64,000 nt of DNA, taken from Phallus indusiatus (taxonomy: Eukaryota > Basidiomycota > Agaricomycetes > Phallales > Phallaceae). Each line of letters begins with the position of its first letter. Position 1 is the stretch's first letter. The position numbers were made by a program, and so were the translations under genes. The DNA lies in contig JAQFWX010000041.1 of the NCBI GenBank assembly GCA_027605045.1, positions 1 to 64,000 on the forward strand. The letters are read 5' to 3'. This document shows positions 23,893 through 34,410 of the stretch, piece after piece. The notes beneath the pieces were generated by a model that ran no database searches, was not told the origin of the DNA, and saw only the letters and a list, made by a program, of their open reading frames with translations.

Positions 23893-25654
23893 TTGTTTAG
23901 AAGTATGATTCCCTCTTAAATGATGTATGTATATCAATAATGGCTTTCGTAATTTGCTCTGTTTAATATTTGCTCTTCTGTTATTGTTGAACGAGTCTGC
24001 GGCGCGGTTTGATTATCGCACCGCGATCAGAATAGATGAATCTATGAGCGGGATGTGGTTCATCGCTTATCCGGGAACTGGATCAACACTTGCATTCCAA
24101 AAATATGGGTTACGACAATGAGAGTCTGAGGAGATGAGTCGGATGATAGGACTGGGGGACGGCGTTGATATATATGTTGAGTGAAGATCTGAGGAGCTTC
24201 GGTCAAAAGACATATATTAAGTTTTAGCTAGACAAACGTACCTGAGGAGCTTCGGTCAAAAGACGAAGTCTTTTGGCCGGCGCCTCAGGTCACTATGTAC
24301 AGCGCGTTATGTAATGTAATATAGATTCTAATCTACGGTGACCGCGTCGTAACTCCAACAATATATACTTACCTCGGCTTCGAAGCAAGAAGGAACTTGC
24401 GCGCGGCGCGAGTGTCATTTATTTATCTTCATACAGTTAATACACCTCTCTAGTGTCTGATGAAAAACAAAATCCGCCGCATGACGCTGTTTTTCTTATG
24501 AGTGATATATGATACATGTAGTACTTCGTTCAGCGAACGTTGGAAAAAAGATCTTCGGTTGCGATGTAATCTGCGTGCCATAAGGGACTCATTTTTATAA
24601 CAATAGGATCAGAAAGTCTCCAGGAGCATAAATTAGTGATTTACATTCGACCCCAGAATACATACCATAGTGATCGGATCTCTCGGTCCTCGAAAGGCTC
24701 CGGACACGGGGGCTGCTCCGTTACGGTGGCGAGTGGGGAAGCGTCAGTTTCTCCCTTATATCTGTTTTTCTGCGCTCAATTTTAGATTATATTTGTGTTC
24801 TGTTTCTAAGTGCGTCGTGTTTCGACACTATGCTACCTAAGTAAACAGACCTAGTTGTCCTTGCGGCCCTTGGCGCTCTCTTCATAGGCTTTTTCATCTG
24901 TAGTAGAAACGGCTTTTTTGCTCATCATTGGTATTCAATATCTCGTGTGCCCAAGTAGCTAGCTTAATAAAAATTTGTTCTGTTGTTGTTTTGAGTCGCC
25001 AGTCATCAACAGAAAACAAACTCCAGCTGTGATTTGCCGATTTTAGTCGTATACACAATTATTGTTTGCCCACCTAATATATTAGCAATTTGCCCATGGT
25101 GATTGTTCTGATCAATATCGTCAGGTTTTTTTCTTGAAGTAAAGCCAAAGTCGAGTTTGAGTTGAGTTGATTGTTTATAATCACATGCCGTCACACACGA
25201 TAGTTCCAGCTTCTGTTCCGCGCACTCCGCACATGGTGCCTGCCTGGCTCAGGACAGGCCTCAACCGAAGCTCTGAGGCAAGTCCAACGCGTCATAACTC
25301 TCGTTCAATCGTTGATATTACCATCTCCAAGACAATGGGCTCCTCATCAATCGATTGCGCCAGCTGTACAATGATGTACATGTGCCACCTTTCGCATTTC
25401 ATCTCGACAACAATCACTCTCCTTCTCTTTGTGCTATCGGAGGAGCACATTCTTTGATGAGATATGTTTCGTTCAATACACGTGCACATGCTCATAACGC
25501 TTTGTACATATGGCTATTTATGAGTCAAATCAATTAATTCAAATTTGCGCGCACTAAGGAGTAATATTAGCTGTCTTCCTCTCTCATCGCTTCTCATTAA
25601 TCCTTAAATACAGGCTGCAGGTTGCTACCCTTACTGTGCCTCACATCCTTCTAG
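23893..25654. other. Intergenic region with a hairpin repeat; promoter of the first aspartic protease
   Basis: About 1.76 kb. It includes the hairpin at 24241-24289 (listed separately). From about 25290 to the ATG at 25655 the sequence is similar to 38940-39256 in front of the truncated protease copy, for example the shared block CAAGACAATGGGCTCCTCAT. This marks a duplicated promoter. No other gene is seen. Confidence 0.5.
24189..24289. repeat. Direct repeat plus perfect-ended hairpin
   Basis: A 23-nt unit beginning CTGAGGAGCTTCGGTCAAAA occurs at 24189-24211 and again at 24242-24264. The second copy forms the left arm of a hairpin (24241-24264), with loop GAA and right arm 24268-24289 (GTCTTTTGGCC, then CCTCAGG). 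The outer seven bases CCTGAGG/CCTCAGG pair perfectly. It could be a small palindromic repeat family or a MITE remnant. It lies 300 bp past the VPS15 stop. Confidence 0.6.
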
Positions 25655-27396
25655 ATGTTCTGCAAACCCACCTTATTTGCTTTGGCTTTGTGTCTCTTAG
25701 TTACTGCTAGCCCCGTCCAGCAGCGTCAAGGGTTTAGCATTGCACTGCGCAACCGAACATCTTTGACCAAAGGAAATGGCGTTTTTGACTTAGAAAAAGC
25801 CGTCCTGCAAACTTTCAAGACCGCTGCGTATGTTTTTTTTTTCGCAACGCGAATCCAAAGTAATATTCCTATCAGGAAACATCGTCAAAATTTGATCAAT
25901 CTTGAGCGCAATGTCGGGCGCGAAGCTTTCAATGAGGTACAGTTCATTGTGCCTTTTCGGCTACTTGTCAATTATTGAACACCTAATCAGGGCGCAGAAA
26001 TTAAAGACCTTCCACCTCTTCCTTCCAGCTTGCAACGTCGACAATCTGAGCCCACAACGAATGAAGACGAGGGCAACGAATGGGCGGGGACCATTTCTAT
26101 TGGTACTCCTGCTCAAAATTTCCTCGTTGATTTCGACAGTGTGTTGCCATCTGTTATTCATTCGAGTGATCTAGCTCTGATTGATTTTGATTCTTTTAGC
26201 TGGTTCTTCTGACCTTTGGGTCCCGTCTTCTTCTTGCACTTCCTCAGTTTGCAACTCAAAGAATAAGTATAACGCCAAAAAGTCATCCACTGCGCATTCT
26301 CAAAGAGGCACATTCGAAATAGTATATGGTAGTGGGTCGGAAGTAGCCGGCGGCGTTGAAACGGACACAGGTACCATTTTTAATTACTGTAACAAGATAA
26401 AATTTGACTATATTTTTTTAATGGCTACTAGTTGTTGTTGGGGGTGTCCATGCTACCAATCAATTCTTTTCCCCGGTCACTCTTCTTACAAGCGATTTTG
26501 CGTCGAATCCGATTGATGGGTATGTCTGTCCATTTTCTGCTCTGCACTTGTATTACAATTCTATCCGAATAGTATTATGGGAATGGGTTTCCCTTCTCTA
26601 TCGAACCTGGGCCAAAACCCTTTCTTCACGACCGCCTTTCAACAAAAAGCGGTCCCAGAGAATGAGTTTAGCATGAAGCTTGCTAGCTCGGGGTCTTCTC
26701 TTTTCCTTGGAGGAACCGACTCATCTCTTTTCACCGGTACCATCGAATTTCATCCTGTCGTTGGCAACACCGGCTTTTGGCAACCCGGCGGTGCCTCTAT
26801 TCAAGTAGGGTCAGCAACTGTCGTCTCCAATACTCAAACTGTTATAGACAGGTGAGAAAAATATATCCTACATGTTGTTATACTTCTTATGGAGTCAATA
26901 AATCTCAAGTGGAACGACTCTTATTTATGGTCCTCCTTCGCAAGTTCAGCAGTTGTATTCACAAATTCCTGGTTCTGCTCCGTTTGACGAAGAAGAGGGC
27001 TTTTATACTTTCCCCTGCTCTTCCGTACCTTCTGTCTCTTTCGGTTGGGGTGGGAAATCTTGGAATATTTCTAGCTCTATGTAAGCAAGCGGATACATAC
27101 GACGCTTCGAAAAGAAAAATTCAAGAGGTCATTCATTTATGTATCTTCTCTAGCTTTAATCTTGGACAAGTTTCGGAAGGCTCGTCTCAATGCGTCGGCG
27201 CTATTAGTGGAATGGACTTGGGACTCGGCTCAAACACATGGCTCGTCGGAGATAGGTGCGTTTCATTCAATGAAGATCTTTTTTTTTAAGCAAAATGCTT
27301 ACCATTGTGAATTTCACATTTTTTAGTTTTATGCAAAATGTGTATACCGTTTTCTCTTTTGCGCAAAATGCTGTTGGTTTCGCGGAGCTTACATGA
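25655..27396 (+). CDS. Secreted pepsin-like aspartic protease (family A1, polyporopepsin type), copy 1
   Basis: Nine exons in phase: 25655-25827, 25876-25936, 25991-26138, 26200-26370, 26432-26519, 26573-26851, 26910-27080, 27154-27255, 27327-27396. It has an N-terminal signal peptide (hydrophobic core LFALALCLLV, then ASP), a propeptide, and the mature enzyme beginning near WAGTISIGTPAQ. The first active-site motif, DTGSSDLWVPSSSC, spans intron 3. The flap is VYGSGS. The second motif, VIDSGTT, spans intron 6. It hydrolyses proteins at acidic pH outside the cell. It is closely related to the copies at 28278 (+), 41694-43446 (-) and 48553 (+), with introns at matching positions. Its promoter resembles that of the truncated copy at 39257. 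All catalytic residues are present. Confidence 0.92.
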
Positions 27397-28157
27397 ATAA
27401 TGGCGACTTTTCGACACTGAATGTTATGAGCTTGTCAAATCAGAATTTTTATGTTCATATTCTTGAATGCGTGAAGTGATTTGGTATACTCTTATTAGGC
27501 TTTACCATGTTCAGCTTTCGTGATTTCTTCACACAAAACTCTAAAAGAATCGTCTGAATAGGTGTAGTTAGCTACAAAAGGGTTTCCGTTCATATGCATG
27601 CTTTATTTTCGAGACTGAATTATCATAAATTTATATCCCCAAATGTGACATTTTTGACAAATATTTGCGCGTCACATGTACGGCACCGGTGATACAAACT
27701 CAGGCCTCAGGGTCGTCTCTAGTGTATTGTATTGCACCACATACGGTGACCGGTACCGTCTACCAGTGCACCATCATCATAAGTTGGCCTTCTCTTCCCG
27801 CAATGCGTGCTCCACACTTCAAACGTTTCTTTCCTTTGAAACTTGTGATAAAAACATCCACGTGAATTGTGATAGGAGCTTGTGTCTTTGCGTATTGGGT
27901 TGCAGTTAGGAGTATGTAAGCATATGTATGAAATTTTGCTAGGCTTAAGGATTTTTTTTACCAGGGAATTCTGTAGCGTCTTCCCTCGTCTTTCGGGGAT
28001 ATACAAATCTCCTTTCTGTTAGCGTCGGACATTATATCTGACACCGATTTTTACTTTACAGGGGTGATAACATAGCCCAGCGAAGCATCTCCACATTGTA
28101 CTAATTCAGGTTACAATGCATACCGTAACCGTCCAAGACTTTGCTTTCTAGAATTGA
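27397..28157. other. Intergenic region between tandem proteases
   Basis: About 760 bp of 3' UTR and spacer. Small frames around 27665-27909 show no motif. No repeat is recognised. Confidence 0.45.
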
Positions 28158-28226
28158 CCCTTGGTTCACCGCCGCACGGTTCGGGGTCTGTCTCGCCGTT
28201 CACTGCTTTCAAAGAGTATATATATT
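28158..28226 (+). promoter_or_regulatory. Conserved protease promoter block with TATA box
   Basis: A block of about 55 bp (TTGGTTCA, CGCC, CACGG, then CTCGCCGTTCACTGCTTTCA) precedes a TATA element at 28217-28226, about 55 bp before the ATG. Closely similar blocks sit at the same place before the two inverted-repeat proteases (48427-48511 plus; about 43488-43570 minus). Conservation outside coding sequence suggests a core promoter or a regulator site. Confidence 0.6.
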
Positions 28227-28235
28227 ACTCTACTA

Positions 28236-28260
28236 CTCAACTCAACTCAACTCAACTCAA
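28236..28260. repeat. (CTCAA)5 tandem repeat in the protease 5' leader
   Basis: Five perfect copies of CTCAA lie between the TATA box and the ATG at 28278, so probably in the transcribed leader. The other protease copies lack it. Confidence 0.8.
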
Positions 28261-28277
28261 CTCAGAAACTCCCAAAC

Positions 28278-30019
28278 ATGGTCCATAAATTCGCCCTTCT
28301 TGCTTCGGCTTTGTGTCTCTTCGTTGCTGCTAGTCCCATTGAACAAGGAAGCGAGGGCATCAGCATTGCCTTGCATAAACGAAGCTCCTTGACGAATTCA
28401 GATGGCGTTTTTAACCACGAAGAAGCTATAAGACGTTTACACATGACTGCTGGGTAAAATCGATTTATTCTTGCCTATTCAACCTTGTCCGTATTGAATC
28501 CATATGTGTAGGAAACATCGTTCAAACTTGATCAATGCGAAGCAAAACCTAGGATACATTAATGACGTAAATGCGTCGAATCTACAGTTTGTTCATTGGA
28601 TTGACTAACCTTAATCAAGGATCAAGAAATTAAACAACTACGAGTTATTCCTCGTCATCTTCAATTGCGACGACGCAGTCAATTCGAGCCTTTGATTGAT
28701 CAAGATAATGATCAAAACTGGGCGGGGACGATTTCCATCGGCACCCCAGGTCAAAGTTTTGTGGTTGACTTTGACAGTATGTGCTCGTTTTCTTTCCTTT
28801 TTGTCTTCAAGGTTATTCCGATTTGACGGCGTTTTTCATCTAGCCGGGTCCTCTGATCTTTGGGTCACCTCTACTTCTTGCACTTCGGCAATTTGCAGTG
28901 AAAAGCATAGCTATGACCCTAGCCAGTCTTCAACATTCCATAAACAACCGGGAAATTTCTCAATTATGTTCGGAGATGGCTCTACAGTCTCGGGTGATGT
29001 AGCAACTGACACGGGTACGTTCTCTGAACCTCCATTAACTGAGCGAGTAGGATTGAAACTTTGGCTCATAGTCACTGTCGCTGGCGTTCAAGTTACCGAT
29101 CAAACCTTCTCGCCAGCTAGGACTTTATCTGCTGAATTTCTAAATGTCTCTATCGACGGGTATGTTCGTAAATGTATATTTTCCTTACCAACTTGAAACT
29201 CACACTGTGTCTGGGCAGTCTTATGGGAATGGCGTTTCCTTCACTATCGCAACCGGAAAAACCTCCGTTTATCGTTACTGCTTACAAACAAGGAGTACTC
29301 CCTAAAAATGAGTTCGCGTTCAAACTTGCTAAGGAAGGATCTTCTCTTTCTCTCGGAGGCGTTGATAAAACGCTCTTCACTGGTGCTATTGAATTCCACA
29401 AAGTTAGTCCAGAATCAATAGGATTCTGGCAAATTGGCGATGGCTCTATTCATGTAGGATCGGACGTAGCCGTCTCTAAAATGCAGACCGTCATAGATAG
29501 GTATGTCTGTTTCTAGTTTTTCGCTTGTTTGTAACTTTTACGAGCGAATGCCGTTAAAAAAGCGGAACGACTATAATCATCGCTCCAACTGACAAAGCTC
29601 AGAAATTCTACGACAATATTCCCGGTTCAGAGTTGTTTGACGCAGAAAACGGCTTTTACTCTTTTCCTTGCTCTTCTGTACCTCAGATTTCCTTGAGCTG
29701 GGGCGACGGTAGAAAATGGAACATCTCTGCAGAGGAGTAAGTACATATTTGGATGAAAAAGCAATGTTTTTACCATTATTTTAGTTTTAACCTCGGACCG
29801 ATTGAGAAAGGCTCATCGAGCTGCATGGGTGCCATTGCTGGTCAAGATATTGGGCTTGGAAAAAACACATGGATCGTGGGTGATACGTGCGTATATAAGA
29901 TATTCGGTGTATATTCTATTCCTTTAATAAGCATACATTGTAGGTTTATGAAAAACGCGTACACTGTTTTCTCCTTCGCAAAAAACAGTGTTGGATTTGC
30001 ACAGCTTTCGGAAAATTAG
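28278..30019 (+). CDS. Secreted pepsin-like aspartic protease (family A1), copy 2
   Basis: Same exon plan as copy 1. Signal peptide MVHKFALLASALCLFVAASP, then a propeptide with a basic stretch LQLRRRSQ, then WAGTISIGTPGQ. The first active-site motif is DTGSSDLWV (split by the intron starting after GACA near 28778) and the second is VIDSGTTIIIAP (split near 29501). The flap reads MFGDGS, so the usual flap Tyr is Phe; this is expected to lower activity or alter specificity. The protein ends GFAQLSEN. Tandem with copy 1 in the same orientation, 0.9 kb apart, but with the promoter class of the inverted-repeat copies. All exons are in phase. Confidence 0.92.
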
Positions 30020-30676
30020 GCAAACTTTATATTTATAACCATTCCACGAGTTATTCATGAGTTAGTATCTATTTATTTATTGTAATCATAAACTGCATCT
30101 GGGTCAATCCTCCCGGCATCCCATGTTGGCTGCTTTGGGGATCTGATAAGACTAACAGCGGGCTTTCGGCACTGTGTTGATCCATCCTTTGCACGTCACT
30201 GTCTTTGTTGTGCACACAATTATAAACTGATTAAATCTTCATATTTGGCGCAGCCAGTGCATTAAACTTTTTGAGTAATAAATCCTGTTGAACTCCGACA
30301 TAGACTAGGAGTGCCATTGGTGGCCAGACTACCCGATTGTGTGTCAAGCGCATCGACAACAGTAACGAGCATTAGAATTCCATGTATCGTAGTTTATGTT
30401 CATTTAGTTTATTGAGAAAATGCCATGTATATGCAAATACAATTTATTTGGAGACGCAGACACTGTACAAGGTTGTCTTGCAGTAAATGGAATGAGGTGT
30501 CAAGCTGATGTCGGTCAAAATGGCTTTTGCGCACTCGATATTGGCTAATATTATCACACATCTTTATGTAAGAGGATATATTTGAAAGCTGCCACAGCTA
30601 TATACATCGACGTTGATTGTGGATCATTCAAGTTGCTGTCCATCTCCAACGATCCCGGTCGTGTTATTCACTACTA
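30020..30676. other. Intergenic region between convergent genes
   Basis: About 650 bp of AT-rich sequence between the protease stop and the stop of the unknown minus-strand gene. No feature is recognised. Confidence 0.5.
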
Positions 30677-31706
30677 TTATTCATAGTCTTCATTTGACTC
30701 TGACGGGGATAACCAGGCGGTCATGGGCGGAACTTCCGTTGGATCGGCCACAACCTTCTCAAATTGCAATCCAGAATTCTGATGAACCTCTAGAAGTTCT
30801 TTTGTCATAGCCTGATCTAAGACTCTGTTACTCAGGTCTTCGTTGTAGTGCTTCGTCCACAGGTCCTTGACATATTTGATGGGTAGGTAAATTATACCTA
30901 ACGGAGGTGGACCGTATATAAGGTAGCTATAAAAGTATAAAAAGATTATTTTTCAACATCAAACTCATATAAAGTGCTTACCCTCCTTTGATGTGAAGTT
31001 CCTCCTAAAAGATACATTAAAACTTTTGTCAATAGCTTTGTCAAGATAGCACGTGAAAATGACCTACTGGGTAGGGATTAGTGTCAATGGCAAAACAAAT
31101 TTTTCTGTGGAGCTTTTCGGCCTGTAATAAACCTTCGTCCCTCCCTTCACTAACGATTGCAAGCATAATTGTCACCCGTCAGTATTAACAATTAACGGCT
31201 CAGTGCCCCTGCGACATGATAAGTTGTTTATACCATACCTGAACTCAACATTGAAACTGTTCTGGCCTTTTCCCAGAATCATTTTCCCTTGAAAGAAGAA
31301 CATGAATCTCTTGGAGTTTGACGACCCATCCTCAAGATGGGAAAAGCTGACAGTGAAGTCATAGCCCTCTAAGCATCCGATAAAGATCTTAATGATAAAA
31401 TGATGAGCGAGGAGGGAGTGAGCAAGAATATACCTTCGGACTCCTCCAGTTGATTGGCAAATCTCTAATATGGCGAATAAGCTAGGATGAGGCTAGTTTT
31501 GATTTTATGACGCAGCGACATACCCATTCGAATTTAGAATCTAAAGGAATAGCACATTTGAGGCTAAGCACGAGCTGGTCAGTAAGACCTCGCTTGTCTG
31601 GATGACCAGATTCATATGCATCTGTTCCCAATTGTTCATGAAAGTTTTTCATCCATTGGGAGATTTCATTATTGACCTGAACTAAGTGGTCAGTCACGTT
31701 AGCCAT
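30677..31706 (-). CDS. Unknown intron-rich protein, tandem paralogue A (possible nuclease-like fold)
   Basis: Minus-strand gene of about 230 residues in six exons, starting MANVTDHLV at 31706 and ending NEDYE at 30677. Splicing was settled by comparing it with its neighbour at 33427-34410. Shared landmarks, in order, are GLTDQLVLSLK, a short RFANQ exon, EGYDFTVSF, FFQGKMIL, LLQAEKLH, GGYLIYGPPP and TAWLSP. The order TD-LLL, EGYD, QxK and YLIYG resembles, from memory, DUF6615-type proteins and the Mrr-like D/QxK core of restriction-endonuclease folds. That is inference only. No signal peptide or membrane segment is seen. In this copy the QAK of paralogue B is QGK. The product is cytosolic or nuclear by default. 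Confidence 0.65.
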
Positions 31707-33426
31707 GAAATTTGGAGTGTCAATTGCAAAGCCTTTGGGGATTGTTTCGAAAAGAGAAGGTGGTGTCTGGCTGGAGTAGTGAGAAAGTTGACACTATAAA
31801 TATTAACTGATTGGTCACCCTACGTTAATATGATGAGCGGTGTAACTTCGAAATTTGATTGGCCGATCTCATGAGCATGCAATAGGGTCAGGAACTTATG
31901 TACTCAAAACTGTTAGTTGGTTTTTAATATTGTAGCGTATTACATATCGACGCGTCGACCGTGACGTACCCCATTATCATCTGATCAAGGTTCTCGGATT
32001 CAGAAATCACCAAATTCGCCGACTTCGATCATAGCCGTTTCTGTAACGTGTTCGTATAGCTTTAGTTTCCGTCATATTTTTATACGTTTATGGAACTAGC
32101 ATAGATTCTACCATATGTAAGGAGTATTTGACGAGAGATCTGGCAGTTCGTACCTTTAGGAACAAAATCCAAAGAATTCAATCAGAGCAAATTAATCGGT
32201 ACTCAGTTAATACCGGTCCCTTACAGTTCATGCAGTCCAATATCGTCGAGATATTCAGCGCACGCTGTGGGCTGAAGCCGCTGAACTCGGGCCGGAATTA
32301 AGCTTACATCCTGCGGCTGAAGCGCTGACATCTCAAGCCAATTCACAAGAAAAAAATTTTGCATACTAAGGATCGGATTTAATCCTGTAAAATCTGATTA
32401 ACAATAAAAGGGGCATGACAATAATCATTCGCGACTGACACGTCATGCGGGTTGACATATGTCTCACGAAGAGTCTTGGGCTCGAATCTATGGGATTTAG
32501 GTCCAGTTTATCGCGTGAAAAAGCGTAATCTATGTGTAAGCGATGTCCTATAATGCCCTGAAATGAAACGAGGTAAAGTATAGCCATAGTTCCAAGCTTG
32601 TATCCATTATGGAAACCTCCAATACATGAAGACAGCCTGAAGCCACAACCGACGCTTAGGCGAACAACGATTGAGAGTAAAGCTCAGGGCGTGTGATACT
32701 GCTCTTGATATGATCTGAAAGGGAACGTTGGCTTGAAAAGTCAGAGAAGTTTCTCTATCTCAAGGCTTACGCAACTTCATCAGTAGTAAAATATTCCTGG
32801 TGTGGGATGCGTGCCTCTCCAGGGTCCAGATAATAAGAACTAGGGGTAGTAACCCAACTCTACCTCAATGAAGACGAGTCTATTAGGATTAGATAGTTGC
32901 GTTATTTTTTGTGGTTTACAACTCCTTCCCCAGGTATCTGTTACTGGGAATGAATCAAAATAGCTGTATAATACGTGAAAACCATTAAATTGCCAGCGAA
33001 CAAGAGTAAGTCAGGGGGGCCAGTGGACGGTGGACACATTAGTTGATGATGTTCAAAGCTTCAACTTCAAGCGTCAAATTTCAAACATCGTGACTCAGTC
33101 ATTGTCACATGTCACACTCAAGGAAGGTTTGCACGAATCCGACGGCGAATCATGACGAGAAAGCCTTAGGCTTCTCATTCATAACACAACATTGTATTGA
33201 GTGTATTATGTATATACCTCACGCGTAGCCTTAATGTCGAAGGAATTATGTCGACTAAGAATCAATCAGTTTTTGCTATTCCTGCACGCTTTCGACAAAT
33301 TTAAAACGATGCCTTCAGTCTGAAGAAATGACTGAATATGTTAATTATAAGCCCCGTAAGAATATATTCAGAAATGGTCAGGAATTATGTTATACATCGA
33401 CGAAGACGTAATGTTCATACTCCCTA
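31707..33426. other. Spacer between the tandem unknown genes
   Basis: About 1.7 kb. The part next to the start of paralogue A (31780-31930) resembles the part upstream of paralogue B (34520-34640), including ATATGATGAGC and a shared AGGGTCAGG block. The duplication therefore included the promoter. The rest has short frames only. Confidence 0.45.
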
Positions 33427-34410
33427 CTAATAGTCACCCGGTGCCAACCAGGCGGACAATGGTGGAACGTCCGGAATATCGGTCAACACTGTTTGAAATT
33501 GTGTGATATTATTATTCAAGATCGCTCCTGTGATGGCCTCGTCTATCCTTTTACTGCTCGTATATATGTTGTAGTGCTGCCCCCACAGCTCCTTGAGTCG
33601 ACGGATGGGTACGTATACTACACCCGTAGCAGCAGGCCCATATATAAGGTAGCTGAATACAAGGGAGATTTTATCCATACGCACCAAAAGTCGATGGAAA
33701 GAGTACTCACCCTCCGCCAATGCAAGTGTTTTTCTGAAAGATGTGTCGAATTTATTTCTCAGCGAACGATGGCAAAACGATGGATTAAGGAAAGGTTTAC
33801 CACAGGATTAGAGGCAATGGCTCTCGTAATCGTTCCATGAAGTTTCTCCGCTTGCAATGAACCTTTGGATCTCCCTTTACTAATAGACACGAGGTGTTTG
33901 AATCGTCAGTGTCAAATGCCAACAGTACTACATGATATACGTTACTCATACGTGAATTCAACCCGTAAGGAAGCTAGATTTCTTCCCAGAAACATTTTGG
34001 CCTGCAGGTAGAGTCTGTATTCAATGGGATCTGGCATGTTTTCGCTTTGATGCGTGAACGAAATGTAAATGTCATAGCCTTCTAATTGTCTCGGTGAAGG
34101 GATTAAAGCGGGGGGAAATGATCAAAGGAAGGTACTACCTCGAGCTTCCAGCTTTGGATCAGCGAATCGCTGTAACAATGAGCAAGATATGTAAATAGCG
34201 CTTGGTTTATAAGTTCAGAATCAAGTAACATACGACTACTATGTTTGGAATATGGCCTCTGAGCAAAAGCATCACCTGATCAGTAATACCTCGTTCGTCT
34301 GGATTTCCACTTTCCCACACCCCATTTCTCTCAAATTTGTCATGGAAGGAACCCACCCATTGGGACGTGGTTGTGCTGGTATTGACAAATGATCCAGTCC
34401 GGTCAACCAT
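33427..34410 (-). CDS. Unknown intron-rich protein, tandem paralogue B (possible nuclease-like fold)
   Basis: Minus-strand gene of about 228 residues in six exons, starting MVDRTGSFV at 34410 and ending WLAPGDY at 33427. Homologous to 30677-31706 through its whole length with the same intron positions. Motifs are GITDQVMLLLRG, RFADPKLEAREGYDIYISF, LYLQAKMFLG, SLQAEKLHG, GGYLIYGPAATG and LSAWLAP. The E-GYD followed about 20 residues later by QAK would fit the acid and Lys of a PD-(D/E)XK-like site, with the later part resembling the Q-LL and PLY segments of DUF6615 proteins. I cannot confirm this without a profile search. No secretion or membrane signal is seen. Confidence 0.65.

Noticed and set aside
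30800..31300. Frame conflict at the third intron of unknown gene A
   Set aside because: Comparison with paralogue B showed that the true acceptor is the earlier TTAG, which keeps QAEKLH in frame in both genes.
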